Of a stretch of 64,000 nucleotides of DNA, positions 1-8,488 are shown in pieces. How positions within the stretch are numbered: position 1 is the first letter of the stretch; each line of letters opens with the position of its first letter. The stretch spans positions 1 through 64,000 of the forward strand of contig JAEWTL010000026.1 in the NCBI GenBank assembly GCA_023459495.1, read 5' to 3'. Under the pieces are notes generated by a model. That model did not search any database and was not told where the DNA came from. It saw only the letters and a list, made by a program, of their open reading frames with translations. A program made the position numbers and the translations under genes. This stretch comes from Bacillota bacterium. GTDB lineage: Bacteria; Bacillota; Clostridia; Christensenellales; SZUA-584.

Positions 1-1305
1 CTGCGCGGCCGCGGCGGCGGCGGCTTCCCCACGGGTAGAAAGTGGGAGTTTGCGGCCAAGAGCGTATCCGATAAAAAATATGTTGTCTGCAACGCCGACG
101 AGGGCGACCCCGGCGCGTTCATGGATCGCTCGGTGCTGGAGGGCGACCCCCACGCCGTGGTGGAAGCTATGACGATCGCCGGTTACGCTGTGGGCGCCAC
201 CGAGGGCTATGTCTATGTGCGTGCGGAGTACCCCATCGCCGTCAAGCGCCTTGAGATTGCCGTGCAGCAGGCGCGTGAATACGGCCTGCTGGGCAAAAAC
301 ATCCTTGGCTCCGGCTTCGACTTTGACCTGTTTGTGCGCCTTGGCGCAGGCGCGTTCGTCTGCGGCGAAGAGACCGCTCTGATGTCCTCTATTGAAGGAC
401 GCAGAGGCGAGCCGACGCCCAAGCCGCCGTTCCCGGCGCAGCACGGCCTGTTCGGCAAGCCGACGATTATCAACAACGTTGAAACATTTGCGAACATTCC
501 GCAGATCATATTGAAGGGTGCGGACTGGTTTGCTTCCATGGGCACCGAAAAGAGCAAAGGCACCAAGGTATTTGCTCTGGGCGGTAAGATCAACAATACC
601 GGTCTCGTAGAGATTCCGATGGGTACGACGCTGCGTGAGATCATTTACGATATCGGCGGCGGCATCCCGGATGGCAAGAAGTTCAAAGCTGCGCAGACAG
701 GCGGTCCTTCCGGCGGCTGCATCCCGGCCAGCCACCTCGATACGCCGATCGATTATGACTCCCTGATCTCCATTGGTTCCATGATGGGCAGCGGTGGTCT
801 GATCGTCATGGATGAGGACAACTGCATGGTGGACGTAGCGCGCTTCTTCCTCGACTTTACGGTCGATGAGTCGTGCGGCAAATGTCCCCCCTGCCGTATC
901 GGTACCAAGCGCATGCTCGAGATTCTGGAGCGCATCGTTTCCGGCAAAGGCGAACCCGGTGATATTGAGAAGCTGGAGAAGCTCGGCAACAACATCAAGA
1001 ACGCCGCGCTGTGCGGTCTTGGCAAAACTGCGCCGAACCCCGTACTCTCTACGATCAAGTATTTCCGTGACGAGTACGAAGCGCATATCAACGAGAAACG
1101 CTGCCCCGCCGGTCACTGCAAGGCACTGCTCAGCTACGTCATCAACAAAGACAAGTGCGTAGGTTGCAGCGCGTGTGCAAAGGTCTGCCCGACTGGCGCG
1201 ATTTCCGGCAAGGTCAAGGAACCGTTTGAAATCGATCAGAGCAAGTGCATCAAGTGCGGCGCTTGCATGGCCCGCTGCAAATTCGGCGCGATCGATAAGA
1301 AGTAA
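1..1305 (+). CDS. hndC: NuoF-like NAD(H)/FMN subunit of NAD(P)-linked [FeFe] hydrogenase, 5' end outside window
   Basis: Flavoprotein subunit that passes electrons between NAD(P)H and the iron-sulfur chain of a soluble multimeric [FeFe] hydrogenase. The frame is open from base 1 and begins inside the FMN-binding glycine-rich motif (RGRGGGGFPTGRKW), so the N-terminus, usually a thioredoxin-like 2Fe-2S region in this family, lies upstream of the window. Further on are the NADH-site region (CGEETALMSSIEGRRGEP), the SLBB region and the ESCGKCPPCRIGT 4Fe-4S motif. The C-terminus is a two-cluster ferredoxin domain (CVGCSACAKVCP and CIKCGACMARC), which separates HndC/HydB-type subunits from plain complex I NuoF. 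The hydrogenase catalytic subunit starts 18 bases downstream, so the two are surely one operon; the small HndA/HndB subunits are expected upstream. Family assignment is firm; whether the enzyme bifurcates electrons with ferredoxin is inference. Confidence 0.95.
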   Translation: MRGRGGGGFPTGRKWEFAAKSVSDKKYVVCNADEGDPGAFMDRSVLEGDPHAVVEAMTIAGYAVGATEGYVYVRAEYPIAVKRLEIAVQQAREYGLLGKNILGSGFDFDLFVRLGAGAFVCGEETALMSSIEGRRGEPTPKPPFPAQHGLFGKPTIINNVETFANIPQIILKGADWFASMGTEKSKGTKVFALGGKINNTGLVEIPMGTTLREIIYDIGGGIPDGKKFKAAQTGGPSGGCIPASHLDTPIDYDSLISIGSMMGSGGLIVMDEDNCMVDVARFFLDFTVDESCGKCPPCRIGTKRMLEILERIVSGKGEPGDIEKLEKLGNNIKNAALCGLGKTAPNPVLSTIKYFRDEYEAHINEKRCPAGHCKALLSYVINKDKCVGCSACAKVCPTGAISGKVKEPFEIDQSKCIKCGACMARCKFGAIDKK

Positions 1306-1323
1306 GAAAGGAGCCGCATAGAT

Positions 1324-3066
1324 ATGATATCTTTAACTATAGACGGTGTAAAAGTTGAAGCGCCGGATAATACGACGGTGCTTGAGGCCGCGCGGAAGGC
1401 CAATATCCGCATTCCCACGCTGTGTTACCTGAAAGGCGTCAATGCTATCGGCGCGTGCCGCATGTGTCTCGTCGAGGTACTGCAGGGCGGCCGTGGTCTT
1501 CAGGCTGCCTGTGTACTGCCCGCGACTGACGGCATGGTGGTTTCCACCAACTCACAGGCTGTGCAGGATGCCCGCAGGACCAATCTGGAGCTGATACTCT
1601 CCAACCACGTGAAGAAGTGCTTAAGCTGTGTCAGAAGCCGCAGCTGCGAGCTGCAGAAGCTCTGCGAGGAACTTGGCGTGGAAGATGAAACAGTTTATGA
1701 AGGCGAGAAATATGGCCGTGAAGAGGATACCGGCTCCCCCTCCATCGTACGGGATCCGGAGAAGTGCATCCTGTGCCGTCGCTGCGTAGCGGTATGCCAT
1801 AACGTGCAGAAGATCGGCGCAATCGGCGCAACGCACCGCGGCTTCAAGACCATCATCGAGCCGGTGTTCGACAAGTCGATCGGCGACGTGCTGTGCATCA
1901 ACTGCGGCCAGTGCATTACAGCCTGCCCGGTGGGCGCACTGACCGAAAGAAGCGAGATCAACGATGTTTGGGCTGCGCTTCATGACAAGTCCAAGCACGT
2001 GGTCGTTCAGACCGCTCCCGCTGTGCGCTTCGGACTGGGTGAAGAGTTCGGAATCCCGATTGGCACGAGTGTAACAGGCAAGATGGCTGCGGCGCTGCAT
2101 CGTATTGGCTTTGCAAAAGTATTCGACACCGATTTTGCTGCCGACTTGACGATCATGGAGGAAGGCACGGAGCTGATACACCGCATTCAGAACGGCGGCA
2201 AGCTGCCGATGATCACTTCGTGCAGCCCCGGCTGGATCAAATACTGCGAAATGTTCTTTCCCGACTTCCTCGACAACCTCTCGACGTGCAAATCGCCTCA
2301 CGAGATGGAAGGCGCGATCATCAAGTCGTACTATGCCCAGAAGAATAACATCGACCCCAAGAGCATCTACGTTGTCTCCGTGATGCCCTGCACCGCGAAG
2401 AAGTTCGAGAAGGAACGCGACGAACTCTCCAACGACGGTATGCGCAATGTGGATGCCGTACTGACCACGCGTGAACTGGCTCGGATGATCAAACAGGCAG
2501 GTATCGATTTTGCGAAACTGCCGGATGAAGACTTTGACAAGATCCTCGGAGAGTCCACTGGTGCGGCCGTCATCTTTGGCGCTACCGGCGGCGTTATGGA
2601 AGCGGCGCTCCGCACCGTAGCCGACATCCTTTCGGGACAGGACCTGAAGGACATTGACTACGAATGCGTCCGCGGTATCGACGGCGTCAAGGAAGCCACG
2701 CTCAATATTGCCGGCATGGACATCAATGTCGCGGTTGCGAGCGGCACAGGCAATGCCAAAAAACTGCTTGAGGCGATACGCAAAGGCGAGAAAAACTATC
2801 ATTTCATTGAGATTATGGGATGCCCCGGCGGCTGCGTGACGGGCGGCGGACAGCCGATCGTATCTTCACAGGACAAAATGGATGTAAATCCGTATGTGCT
2901 GCGCGCCAAGGCCACCTATGCCGAAGACGCAGGCAAGCCCAAGCGCAAATCTCATGAGAACGATGAAATCAAGCAGCTTTACAAGGAATTCCTTGGCGAA
3001 GCAGGCGGGCACAAGTCTCATGAACTGCTGCATACGCATTATCACCAGAGGCCGAAATACAAGTAA
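1324..3066 (+). CDS. hndD: [FeFe] hydrogenase catalytic subunit, HndD/HydA type
   Basis: Catalytic subunit for reversible H2 formation, working with the flavoprotein encoded just upstream. The 580 residues hold, in order, an N-terminal 2Fe-2S domain (C34, C45, C48, C63), a His-Cys3 cluster (H95, C99, C102, C108), two 4Fe-4S clusters (C148/151/154/158 and C191/194/197/201) and the H-cluster domain. The three H-cluster signatures are TSCSPGW (ligand C300), MPCTAKKFE (C356) and EIMGCPGGCVTGGGQP near residue 500, followed by the small-subunit-like tail. The start ATG has GGAG 10 bases upstream. The second cysteine of signature 1, the proton-relay cysteine in clostridial CpI, is serine here. A hairpin terminator follows about 50 bases after the stop, so this is the end of the operon. 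Confidence 0.96.
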   Translation: MISLTIDGVKVEAPDNTTVLEAARKANIRIPTLCYLKGVNAIGACRMCLVEVLQGGRGLQAACVLPATDGMVVSTNSQAVQDARRTNLELILSNHVKKCLSCVRSRSCELQKLCEELGVEDETVYEGEKYGREEDTGSPSIVRDPEKCILCRRCVAVCHNVQKIGAIGATHRGFKTIIEPVFDKSIGDVLCINCGQCITACPVGALTERSEINDVWAALHDKSKHVVVQTAPAVRFGLGEEFGIPIGTSVTGKMAAALHRIGFAKVFDTDFAADLTIMEEGTELIHRIQNGGKLPMITSCSPGWIKYCEMFFPDFLDNLSTCKSPHEMEGAIIKSYYAQKNNIDPKSIYVVSVMPCTAKKFEKERDELSNDGMRNVDAVLTTRELARMIKQAGIDFAKLPDEDFDKILGESTGAAVIFGATGGVMEAALRTVADILSGQDLKDIDYECVRGIDGVKEATLNIAGMDINVAVASGTGNAKKLLEAIRKGEKNYHFIEIMGCPGGCVTGGGQPIVSSQDKMDVNPYVLRAKATYAEDAGKPKRKSHENDEIKQLYKEFLGEAGGHKSHELLHTHYHQRPKYK

Positions 3067-3116
3067 GCCTGGGCTTATTGCTCCGGCAGTAGTGGAGCAG
3101 TTACCCTGACACTCAA

Positions 3117-3150
3117 ATGACCGCATGGATTCAGGCTGTGCGGTCATTTT
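3117..3150 (+). terminator. Rho-independent terminator of the hydrogenase operon
   Basis: A perfect 9-bp stem (ATGACCGCA at 3117-3125 with TGCGGTCAT at 3139-3147) leads into a short T-run, 50 bases after the hndD stop. Confidence 0.8.
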
Positions 3151-3252
3151 ATATTCCTAAACTTGACACGGGCCCCCCATCCCTCCTGTTCATCACATAG
3201 TCAGGATCGCTGCAATATAGTGTATCAGACCATTGATTGGAGGTTATGTATC

Positions 3253-4068
3253 GTGGGATTCTATATACGCGTTGACTCTGACATTAAGATATTCGTTGAG
3301 GATTTAAACCCTACAGGCAAACAGACAATTCTTTTCGTCCACGGCTGGCCGGGAAATTATCGTTTGTTTGAGTATCAGTTTGACCAACTCCCCCGCTCAG
3401 GATTCCGCTGTATCGGCATCGATTACCGGGGGTTTGGCAATTCGGATAAACCCTGGAGCGGGTACGATTATAATACGCTGTCGGACGACTTGAAAAGTGT
3501 CATTGAAGCCTTAAAGCTGGACCATATCACCCTGCTTGGGCATTCGACCGGCGGCGCGATTTGCGTAAGGTACATGGCACGCCACCACGGCTATGGTATA
3601 TCCAAGTTAGCACTTTGCGCGGCGGCCGCTCCCAGTCTCGTACAGCGCCCATATTTTCCTTACGGACTGCCAAGGCAGGACGTCTTGAAGATCATACAAA
3701 ATACTTATAACGACCGCCCGCAGATGCTCAGAGATTTTGGCAAAACGGTTTTTTATAAACCGGTCACCCCAGCCTTTTCGGACTGGATATTCAGTCTCGG
3801 GTTGGAAGCATCCGGTTGGGCTACTGCCAAGATAGCCGAAACATGGCTGGGTGAAGAGGCCCTGTTCGATGATCTCACACAGATCAACGTCCCTACACTG
3901 ATTATGCAGGGTACGCATGACAAAGTCGTGTTGTATCCCCTATCGGTGGCACAGCACAAGAGCATTGAAAATTCGAAGCTGGTTCCGTTTGATCAAAGCG
4001 GACATTTTCTGTTCTATGATCAGCGCGATAAATTCAATAAAGAACTGACTCAGTTTATCAATGAGTAA
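3253..4068 (+). CDS. alpha/beta-hydrolase fold protein
   Basis: A 271-residue single-domain alpha/beta hydrolase. Visible hallmarks are the oxyanion-hole motif HGWPG (30-34), the nucleophile elbow GHSTGG (Ser98), an acid after a late beta strand (QGTHDKVV, Asp223) and the catalytic histidine (QSGHFLF, His251). This set is typical of the haloperoxidase/esterase/epoxide-hydrolase group; the natural substrate cannot be read from sequence. I chose the GTG at 3253 because GGAGG stands 9 bases before it and the conserved fold begins right after; an ATG at 3163 in the same frame has no ribosome-binding site and would add 30 residues that do not look conserved. It lies between two terminators and so is monocistronic. 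No signal peptide, so cytoplasmic. Confidence 0.88.
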   Translation: MGFYIRVDSDIKIFVEDLNPTGKQTILFVHGWPGNYRLFEYQFDQLPRSGFRCIGIDYRGFGNSDKPWSGYDYNTLSDDLKSVIEALKLDHITLLGHSTGGAICVRYMARHHGYGISKLALCAAAAPSLVQRPYFPYGLPRQDVLKIIQNTYNDRPQMLRDFGKTVFYKPVTPAFSDWIFSLGLEASGWATAKIAETWLGEEALFDDLTQINVPTLIMQGTHDKVVLYPLSVAQHKSIENSKLVPFDQSGHFLFYDQRDKFNKELTQFINE

Positions 4069-4095
4069 ACACTCGTTTCCGTTCAGATAATCATT

Positions 4096-4136
4096 CAACA
4101 GAGCACCTTGAAAAGGCCGAGGTGCTCTGTTGCTTT
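4096..4136 (+). terminator. Rho-independent terminator after the alpha/beta hydrolase
   Basis: A perfect 13-bp stem (4096-4108 with 4120-4132) and an 11-base loop, followed by a weak T-rich stretch, 28 bases after the stop codon. Confidence 0.75.
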
Positions 4137-4176
4137 ATCCTATTCACAAAACGTATACATACTAAAAACAATACTA

Positions 4177-4203
4177 TTGTCTTCCCCGATTTACAGGTAT
4201 AAT
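4177..4203 (+). promoter_or_regulatory. putative sigma-A promoter of the DUF2284 gene
   Basis: A perfect -10 TATAAT (4198-4203) stands 44 bases before the chosen start. The best -35, TTGTCT (4177-4182), is only 15 bases upstream of it, so the -35 assignment is weak. Confidence 0.5.
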
Positions 4204-4246
4204 ATTGTTGCATTCAATCATGAAACATCATTATGCGGAGGAATCG

Positions 4247-4753
4247 ATGGATAAACAGTATTTTGTTGATAAAGCATTGGAATTGGGCGCAGCTCACGCG
4301 GTCTTGTTCGATATCAGTGATATTGAGTTTGATCCCCGCACAATTATAAAATGTATGTTTGGCTGCGCGGATTGGGGAAAAGGGCACACATGTCCATCCC
4401 GTCCTGGCTCTCCGATGCCATGGGAATATAAGCAGATATTTGAACGTTACTCCTGGGGAGTGATCATCCATTCTCCGGATAAAAAGATTAGCCAGGATGT
4501 CTCTTTTGAAATCGAGCGGGATGCATTTAAAAAGGGCTGCTACTTTGCATTTTCTTTAAGTGACTGCGCACTGTGTAAACAGTGCACGGGCTTTGTCGGC
4601 AAGGACTGCGCCAACATGAAGAAAGCGCGCCCGGCTTTCCATAGCGTAGGGATCGACGTTTTCAAGACTGTACATAAATTCGGCCTGCCGTTGGAAACTT
4701 TATCTGAAGAAGATGCACCTCAGAACTGGTACTCCGCAGTATTTATCGAATAG
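4247..4753 (+). CDS. DUF2284 family predicted metal-binding protein
   Basis: A 168-residue cytoplasmic protein of the DUF2284 family, common in anaerobes and of unknown biochemical role. It is cysteine-rich with a fixed spacing: a CMFGCADWGKGHTCP segment near residues 37-51 and a CALCKQC...C segment near 105-120. These look like ligands for a metal or iron-sulfur centre. The ATG at 4247 has GGAGG 5 bases upstream; an in-frame ATG at 4205 lies against the -10 box and would be at or upstream of the mRNA start. It stands alone between its own promoter and a terminator shared with the convergent flavodiiron gene. Family recognition is by motif pattern; no function is claimed. Confidence 0.82.
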   Translation: MDKQYFVDKALELGAAHAVLFDISDIEFDPRTIIKCMFGCADWGKGHTCPSRPGSPMPWEYKQIFERYSWGVIIHSPDKKISQDVSFEIERDAFKKGCYFAFSLSDCALCKQCTGFVGKDCANMKKARPAFHSVGIDVFKTVHKFGLPLETLSEEDAPQNWYSAVFIE

Positions 4754-4786
4754 AATCAACTGAACTAAACAAGTAATGTACAAAGA

Positions 4787-4826
4787 AATGGGCTGTATTT
4801 GCAATACGGCCCATTTGCGTTTTTTA
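4787..4826. terminator. bidirectional terminator between the DUF2284 and flavodiiron genes
   Basis: A 13-bp stem with one mismatch (4787-4799 with 4803-4815) and a 3-base loop. A strong T-run (GTTTTTTATT) serves the plus strand and reaches the stop codon of the convergent gene; the minus side also ends in a T-rich stretch. Confidence 0.75.
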
Positions 4827-6038
4827 TTCAACTGTACTTAGCACACTCTCGGCTACCGCATCCGCAAGCGCGTATACATCAGCCATCTGGTCCGCCTTGA
4901 GCGAGGACCGGATGACCAGCGGTGAGATCAGCAGCTCCATGTCTTTCATCCCGCCCAGCAGCTTTTCCATTACCGTATGCGCCGCAGGTGCCCACGACCC
5001 GTTGGCGAGCAGCGCCACCTTTCGTCCTCGCAGATTCAACACAGCCATATCACGAAGCAGCGCTTCCATGCCGAAGTAAAGGCCTGCATTGTAGGTAGGC
5101 GACGCGAGCACGAGATGGCTGTATTTGAAGGCATCAGAAATGATATAAGACGGATGCGTCTTGGATATATCGTACATACGCATATCCGGCACGCCTTTTT
5201 CCGCCAACCGGCTGGCAACCACGCTCACGGCGTTTTCCGTGTTGCCGTACATGGAAGCGTATGCAAGCACTACACCGCGCTTTTCAGGCTCATAACGGCT
5301 CCAGAGATCGTATTTACCCATGAAATAGTCTATGTTTTTGCGCCACACCGGGCCGTGCAACGGGCATATCATCCGTATGTCGGCTCCGGCCAGCTTTTTG
5401 AATGCCGCCTGTACCGAGGTGCCATACCGGCCGACGATATTAGTATAATAGCGGCGCGCCTCGTCAAGAAAATGTCCTTCAAAGTCATACTCGTCTGCAA
5501 ACAGATTTCCGGACAGCGCTCCAAAGGTCCCGAAAGCATCGGCAGAGAATAACAGCCCCTGTGTTTGCTCTACGGTGAACATGACCTCCGGCCAATGCAC
5601 CATCGGTGCAAATATAAAACGCAGCACATGGTTCCCCAACGACAAGGTATCGCCATCCTTAACCTCACACAGGTGCATGTCCACGTCAAAGTCATAGAAC
5701 TGGCGGATCATCTGAAAGGTCTTCGCGTTACCGACGATCTTCATGTTGGGATAGCGCCGACAGAGCTCTTCGATGTTGGCACAATGGTCGGGTTCCATAT
5801 GGTTGACGACAAGATAATCGATACTCCGGCCATTCAGCGCAAATGACAAGTTCTCCAGAAACAGCTGCGTGATCGCGGCGTCTACGGTGTCCATCAGTGC
5901 CACTTTTTCGTCCACAATTAAATACGAATTATAGCATACCCCGTCCGGCAGCGGGAACATGTTTTCAAACAGTGCCAGCCTGCGGTCGTTACCGCCTACC
6001 CAGAACACATCCGGCGTGATCTTCATCGTGTTGTGCAT
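4824..6038 (-). CDS. fprA: A-type flavodiiron protein (FprA family)
   Basis: Reduces O2 to water and/or NO to N2O at a diiron centre, protecting anaerobes from oxidative or nitrosative stress. Residues 1-250 form the metallo-beta-lactamase-like diiron domain with ligands in HMEPDH (H80, E82, D84, H85), H148 (MVHWPE), D167 and the His of CPLHGPVW. Residues ~255-404 form the FMN-binding flavodoxin domain, with the phosphate loop ASMYGNTENAV. The length of 404 matches the family, and no rubredoxin or flavin reductase domain is fused. The chosen ATG (6038) is 8 bases after AGGGG; an in-frame GTG at 6047 overlaps that site. It sits downstream of, and on the same strand as, thiI, with a hairpin between. 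It makes sense beside an oxygen-sensitive hydrogenase. Confidence 0.94.
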   Translation of the reverse strand: MHNTMKITPDVFWVGGNDRRLALFENMFPLPDGVCYNSYLIVDEKVALMDTVDAAITQLFLENLSFALNGRSIDYLVVNHMEPDHCANIEELCRRYPNMKIVGNAKTFQMIRQFYDFDVDMHLCEVKDGDTLSLGNHVLRFIFAPMVHWPEVMFTVEQTQGLLFSADAFGTFGALSGNLFADEYDFEGHFLDEARRYYTNIVGRYGTSVQAAFKKLAGADIRMICPLHGPVWRKNIDYFMGKYDLWSRYEPEKRGVVLAYASMYGNTENAVSVVASRLAEKGVPDMRMYDISKTHPSYIISDAFKYSHLVLASPTYNAGLYFGMEALLRDMAVLNLRGRKVALLANGSWAPAAHTVMEKLLGGMKDMELLISPLVIRSSLKADQMADVYALADAVAESVLSTVE

Positions 6039-6068
6039 AATAAACACCCCTGTATTAGAAAATTAACT

Positions 6069-6095
6069 GACTCCCAAGTCATTCAGTTGGGAGTC
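6069..6095 (-). terminator. hairpin overlapping the 3' end of thiI, probable terminator
   Basis: A perfect 9-bp stem (GACTCCCAA at 6069-6077 with its complement at 6087-6095). The upstream arm on the minus strand is inside the last codons of thiI and the stop codon is in the loop. The following sequence is only moderately T-rich, so termination may be partial. Confidence 0.5.
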
Positions 6096-7266
6096 CGATT
6101 TCTACAATGCGTTCTCCCGCTAAAGCCGCTTCTACCATTCCCTCTATATCCAGTTTTGCTTCTGCTCTCTGAATTTCCTGCATCCTTGGCTTTGTGACAG
6201 GGTGTTTCGGAACAAATACCGTACAGCAGTCTTCATAGGGTAGAATGGACGTTTTAAACGTACCGTACCGCTCTGCCAATGCAGTGATCTCAATTTTGTC
6301 CATACCGATCAGCGGACGCAGCACGACGGTGTCTACGGCATCATTCGTGGCATTCAGGCTCTCAAGCGTCTGGCTGGCCACCTGCCCAACGCTCTCCCCC
6401 GTAATCAGCGCTAGGCTACCTTCGGCTTTTGCGACGCGTTCCGCGATGCGCATCATGAATCGCCGCATCAGAATGGTAAGGTAATCCGGTGGGCAATCCT
6501 GATAAAGCTTCATCTGAATATCGGTAAAGCGCACCACATGCAGCCGTATGCCGCCGGTATAACACGTCATCAGCTTGGTGAGATCATAGACCTTATCCAG
6601 CGCCTTCTCACTGGTATACGGGAAGCTTTCAAAATGCACGGCGCTAAGCGACACACCGCGTTTGGCGATCATACAGCCTGCAACCGGGCTGTCGATGCCG
6701 CCCGAAAGCAGCAGTGTTGCACTGCCGTTGCAACCCACCGGCATTCCGCCGGGGCCGGGCAGCACTTCGGTGTAGCAGTACGCCTGCTCTCTTATTTCCA
6801 GGTGCGCGGTGATTTGGGCGTGCTCCAGATCGACCTTTAATCCCGGCACCTGCTCCAATATACGGCCACCTGCTTCAGCGGCCATGTCGTTGGAACGCAT
6901 GGGAAACCGCTTGTCAGCGCGTTTTGCTTCCACGCGGAATGTTACCGTCTCCTCCGTAATTTTTTCCCGCAATGCGCGCACCTGTCCGACGAGCACTTCA
7001 GCAGCTCGGTCAAAGTCCTGCTCAAGCCTCACCGCGGGGCTGAACGAATGGATGCCAAATACGCATGATAAGGCGTCGAGCGCCTCGCGAAGCTGCGTAT
7101 CGTCCACACCCTCCACATATACCCGACTTTGCCCCCGGCGCGCCACAGCGCCCTTAATGCCCTTCAACGCGGCTGAAACATTGCGCACGAGCGCCCTCTC
7201 GAAATATGGGCGATTTAGTCCTTTAAGATGAATCTCCGCATAGCGGATGATGATAACGTTATCCAT
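6079..7266 (-). CDS. thiI: tRNA 4-thiouridine synthase / thiamine thiazole sulfurtransferase ThiI
   Basis: Adenylates and thiolates tRNA uridine 8, and in many bacteria relays sulfur to ThiS for thiazole synthesis. The 395 residues hold a ferredoxin-like/THUMP region (about 1-165), then the PP-loop ATPase domain with the SGGIDS motif at 188-193, and a conserved YEDCCTVF segment near residue 340. There is no C-terminal rhodanese domain, as in Gram-positive ThiI, so the sulfur donor must be the desulfurase encoded immediately upstream. The start ATG lies one base after the desulfurase stop, with no strong ribosome-binding site of its own, which suggests translational coupling. A longer frame from 7281 overlaps the upstream gene and is unlikely. 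The 3' end forms a hairpin. Confidence 0.94.
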   Translation of the reverse strand: MDNVIIIRYAEIHLKGLNRPYFERALVRNVSAALKGIKGAVARRGQSRVYVEGVDDTQLREALDALSCVFGIHSFSPAVRLEQDFDRAAEVLVGQVRALREKITEETVTFRVEAKRADKRFPMRSNDMAAEAGGRILEQVPGLKVDLEHAQITAHLEIREQAYCYTEVLPGPGGMPVGCNGSATLLLSGGIDSPVAGCMIAKRGVSLSAVHFESFPYTSEKALDKVYDLTKLMTCYTGGIRLHVVRFTDIQMKLYQDCPPDYLTILMRRFMMRIAERVAKAEGSLALITGESVGQVASQTLESLNATNDAVDTVVLRPLIGMDKIEITALAERYGTFKTSILPYEDCCTVFVPKHPVTKPRMQEIQRAEAKLDIEGMVEAALAGERIVEIGLPTE

Positions 7267-7267
7267 T

Positions 7268-8383
7268 TTACTTTCTGCCAAACCGCTTCAGCTGCCTGAC
7301 CGCGGTGTCCAGCTCCTCCAAAAATATGTCGATTTCTTCTTCTGTATTGAGCGCGCTCATGCTGATGCGAATCGCACCCTCCGCTTCAGCTCGCTTTACG
7401 CCGCATTCCAGCAATATGCGGCTGATCTTTCCGTGTGAGCAGGCTGCACCCGTACCGATGCAGATGCCCTTCTCTCCGAGCAGGCGCACCAGTACTTCTG
7501 CGCGAACCCCTTCAAAAGAAACGTTCAATATGTGCGGTACCTTTGTATCCGGCAAGTGCAGCGAAGCGCCTTCCATACCAGTTAAAGCGGAGACAAGCTT
7601 ATCGTGCAGTGCAGAAATATGTCCCTCCGTCTCTGAAAACCCGGCCAATCCTTTCTCCAGCGCTTCACCTAGGGTCTGTATGCCGAGCGTATTCTCCGTG
7701 CCGGGACGCAATTGACGCTCTTGTTCTCCCCCATACATCAAATTACGGACCATACGGCCTTCTGCGGCGAGCAAAGCTCCTGTACCTTTGAATGCGTGAA
7801 TCTTGTGCGCGCTCACGGTATAAAAGTCCACGCTGCTGCCCTTTAGAGAAACATCCGTTTTCATCAAGGCCTGTACACCATCCGAGTGGAACAAGGTCTC
7901 GGGGTTTCTGGCTTTGACTGCAGCGCATATCCTTTTTATATCATTTACGGCGCCCGTTTCATTATTGACATGCATGACCGATACCAGTGCAGTATCTTCT
8001 CTGACTAATTGAGCCACATCATCTGCGTCGATCACATATCCACGGGGCTTCACATAGTCCACCTGTGAACCTTCCAGCCCCAGCTGGCGGAAGGTTTCAT
8101 ACACGCTGGGGTGTTCGACAGCACTTACGATATAGTGTGCACCTTTACGCGCCGCAGAACGAATCGCGAGGTTATTCGCCTCCGTACCTCCCGAGGTAAA
8201 TACGCATTGTGCAAGGCCAATTGTATTTTGAAGTGTTTCCCTGGTGCGTTTAATGCCGATAAACACCTTTTCAGCCGACGCATACGCGGCGGAAGGGTTA
8301 TACCAGGCGTTTTCAAAGTGCACTTGGACGGCTTCTTCAGTCATCGGTCGGGTGGTTGCCGCATTGTCGAGATATATTTGCAA
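7268..8383 (-). CDS. nifS: cysteine desulfurase (NifS/IscS family), TTG start
   Basis: PLP enzyme that converts cysteine to alanine and a protein persulfide. Directly upstream of thiI, it is most likely the dedicated ThiI partner, as NifZ is in Bacillus. At 371 residues it has the class V aminotransferase start (IYLDNAATT), the PLP lysine in SAHKIHAFKGTG, and the catalytic cysteine loop GTGAACSHG near residue 310. I place the start at the TTG at 8383: GGGAGG stands 10 bases before it and the family's conserved N-terminus begins at the next codons. A longer reading to 8428 runs into the predicted promoter. No iscU/nifU scaffold gene is nearby. Confidence 0.92.
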   Translation of the reverse strand: MQIYLDNAATTRPMTEEAVQVHFENAWYNPSAAYASAEKVFIGIKRTRETLQNTIGLAQCVFTSGGTEANNLAIRSAARKGAHYIVSAVEHPSVYETFRQLGLEGSQVDYVKPRGYVIDADDVAQLVREDTALVSVMHVNNETGAVNDIKRICAAVKARNPETLFHSDGVQALMKTDVSLKGSSVDFYTVSAHKIHAFKGTGALLAAEGRMVRNLMYGGEQERQLRPGTENTLGIQTLGEALEKGLAGFSETEGHISALHDKLVSALTGMEGASLHLPDTKVPHILNVSFEGVRAEVLVRLLGEKGICIGTGAACSHGKISRILLECGVKRAEAEGAIRISMSALNTEEEIDIFLEELDTAVRQLKRFGRK

Positions 8384-8414
8384 AAAAGTAGTGCCTCCCG
8401 GCGAGAAATCGTTT

Positions 8415-8443
8415 ATAATAGATATCATAACATGGAACGTAAA
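8415..8443 (-). promoter_or_regulatory. putative sigma-A promoter of nifS-thiI
   Basis: On the minus strand TTTACG (complement of 8438-8443), 17 bases, then TATTAT (complement of 8415-8420), placing transcription start just ahead of the TTG start codon's ribosome-binding site. Confidence 0.5.
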
Positions 8444-8488
8444 ATAGTTTAAGCTTTTTTATTCGGATTCATCGTTTCGGAGGTTCAA

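Noticed and set aside
1621..2802. Long open frame (393 codons) on the minus strand opposite hndD
   Set aside because: It is antisense to a gene with complete H-cluster motifs, has no ribosome-binding site and no recognisable domain; it reflects codon bias of the real gene.
3163..3252. N-terminal extension of the alpha/beta hydrolase from an upstream ATG
   Set aside because: No ribosome-binding site at 3163, and GGAGG is placed properly for the GTG at 3253, where the conserved fold starts.
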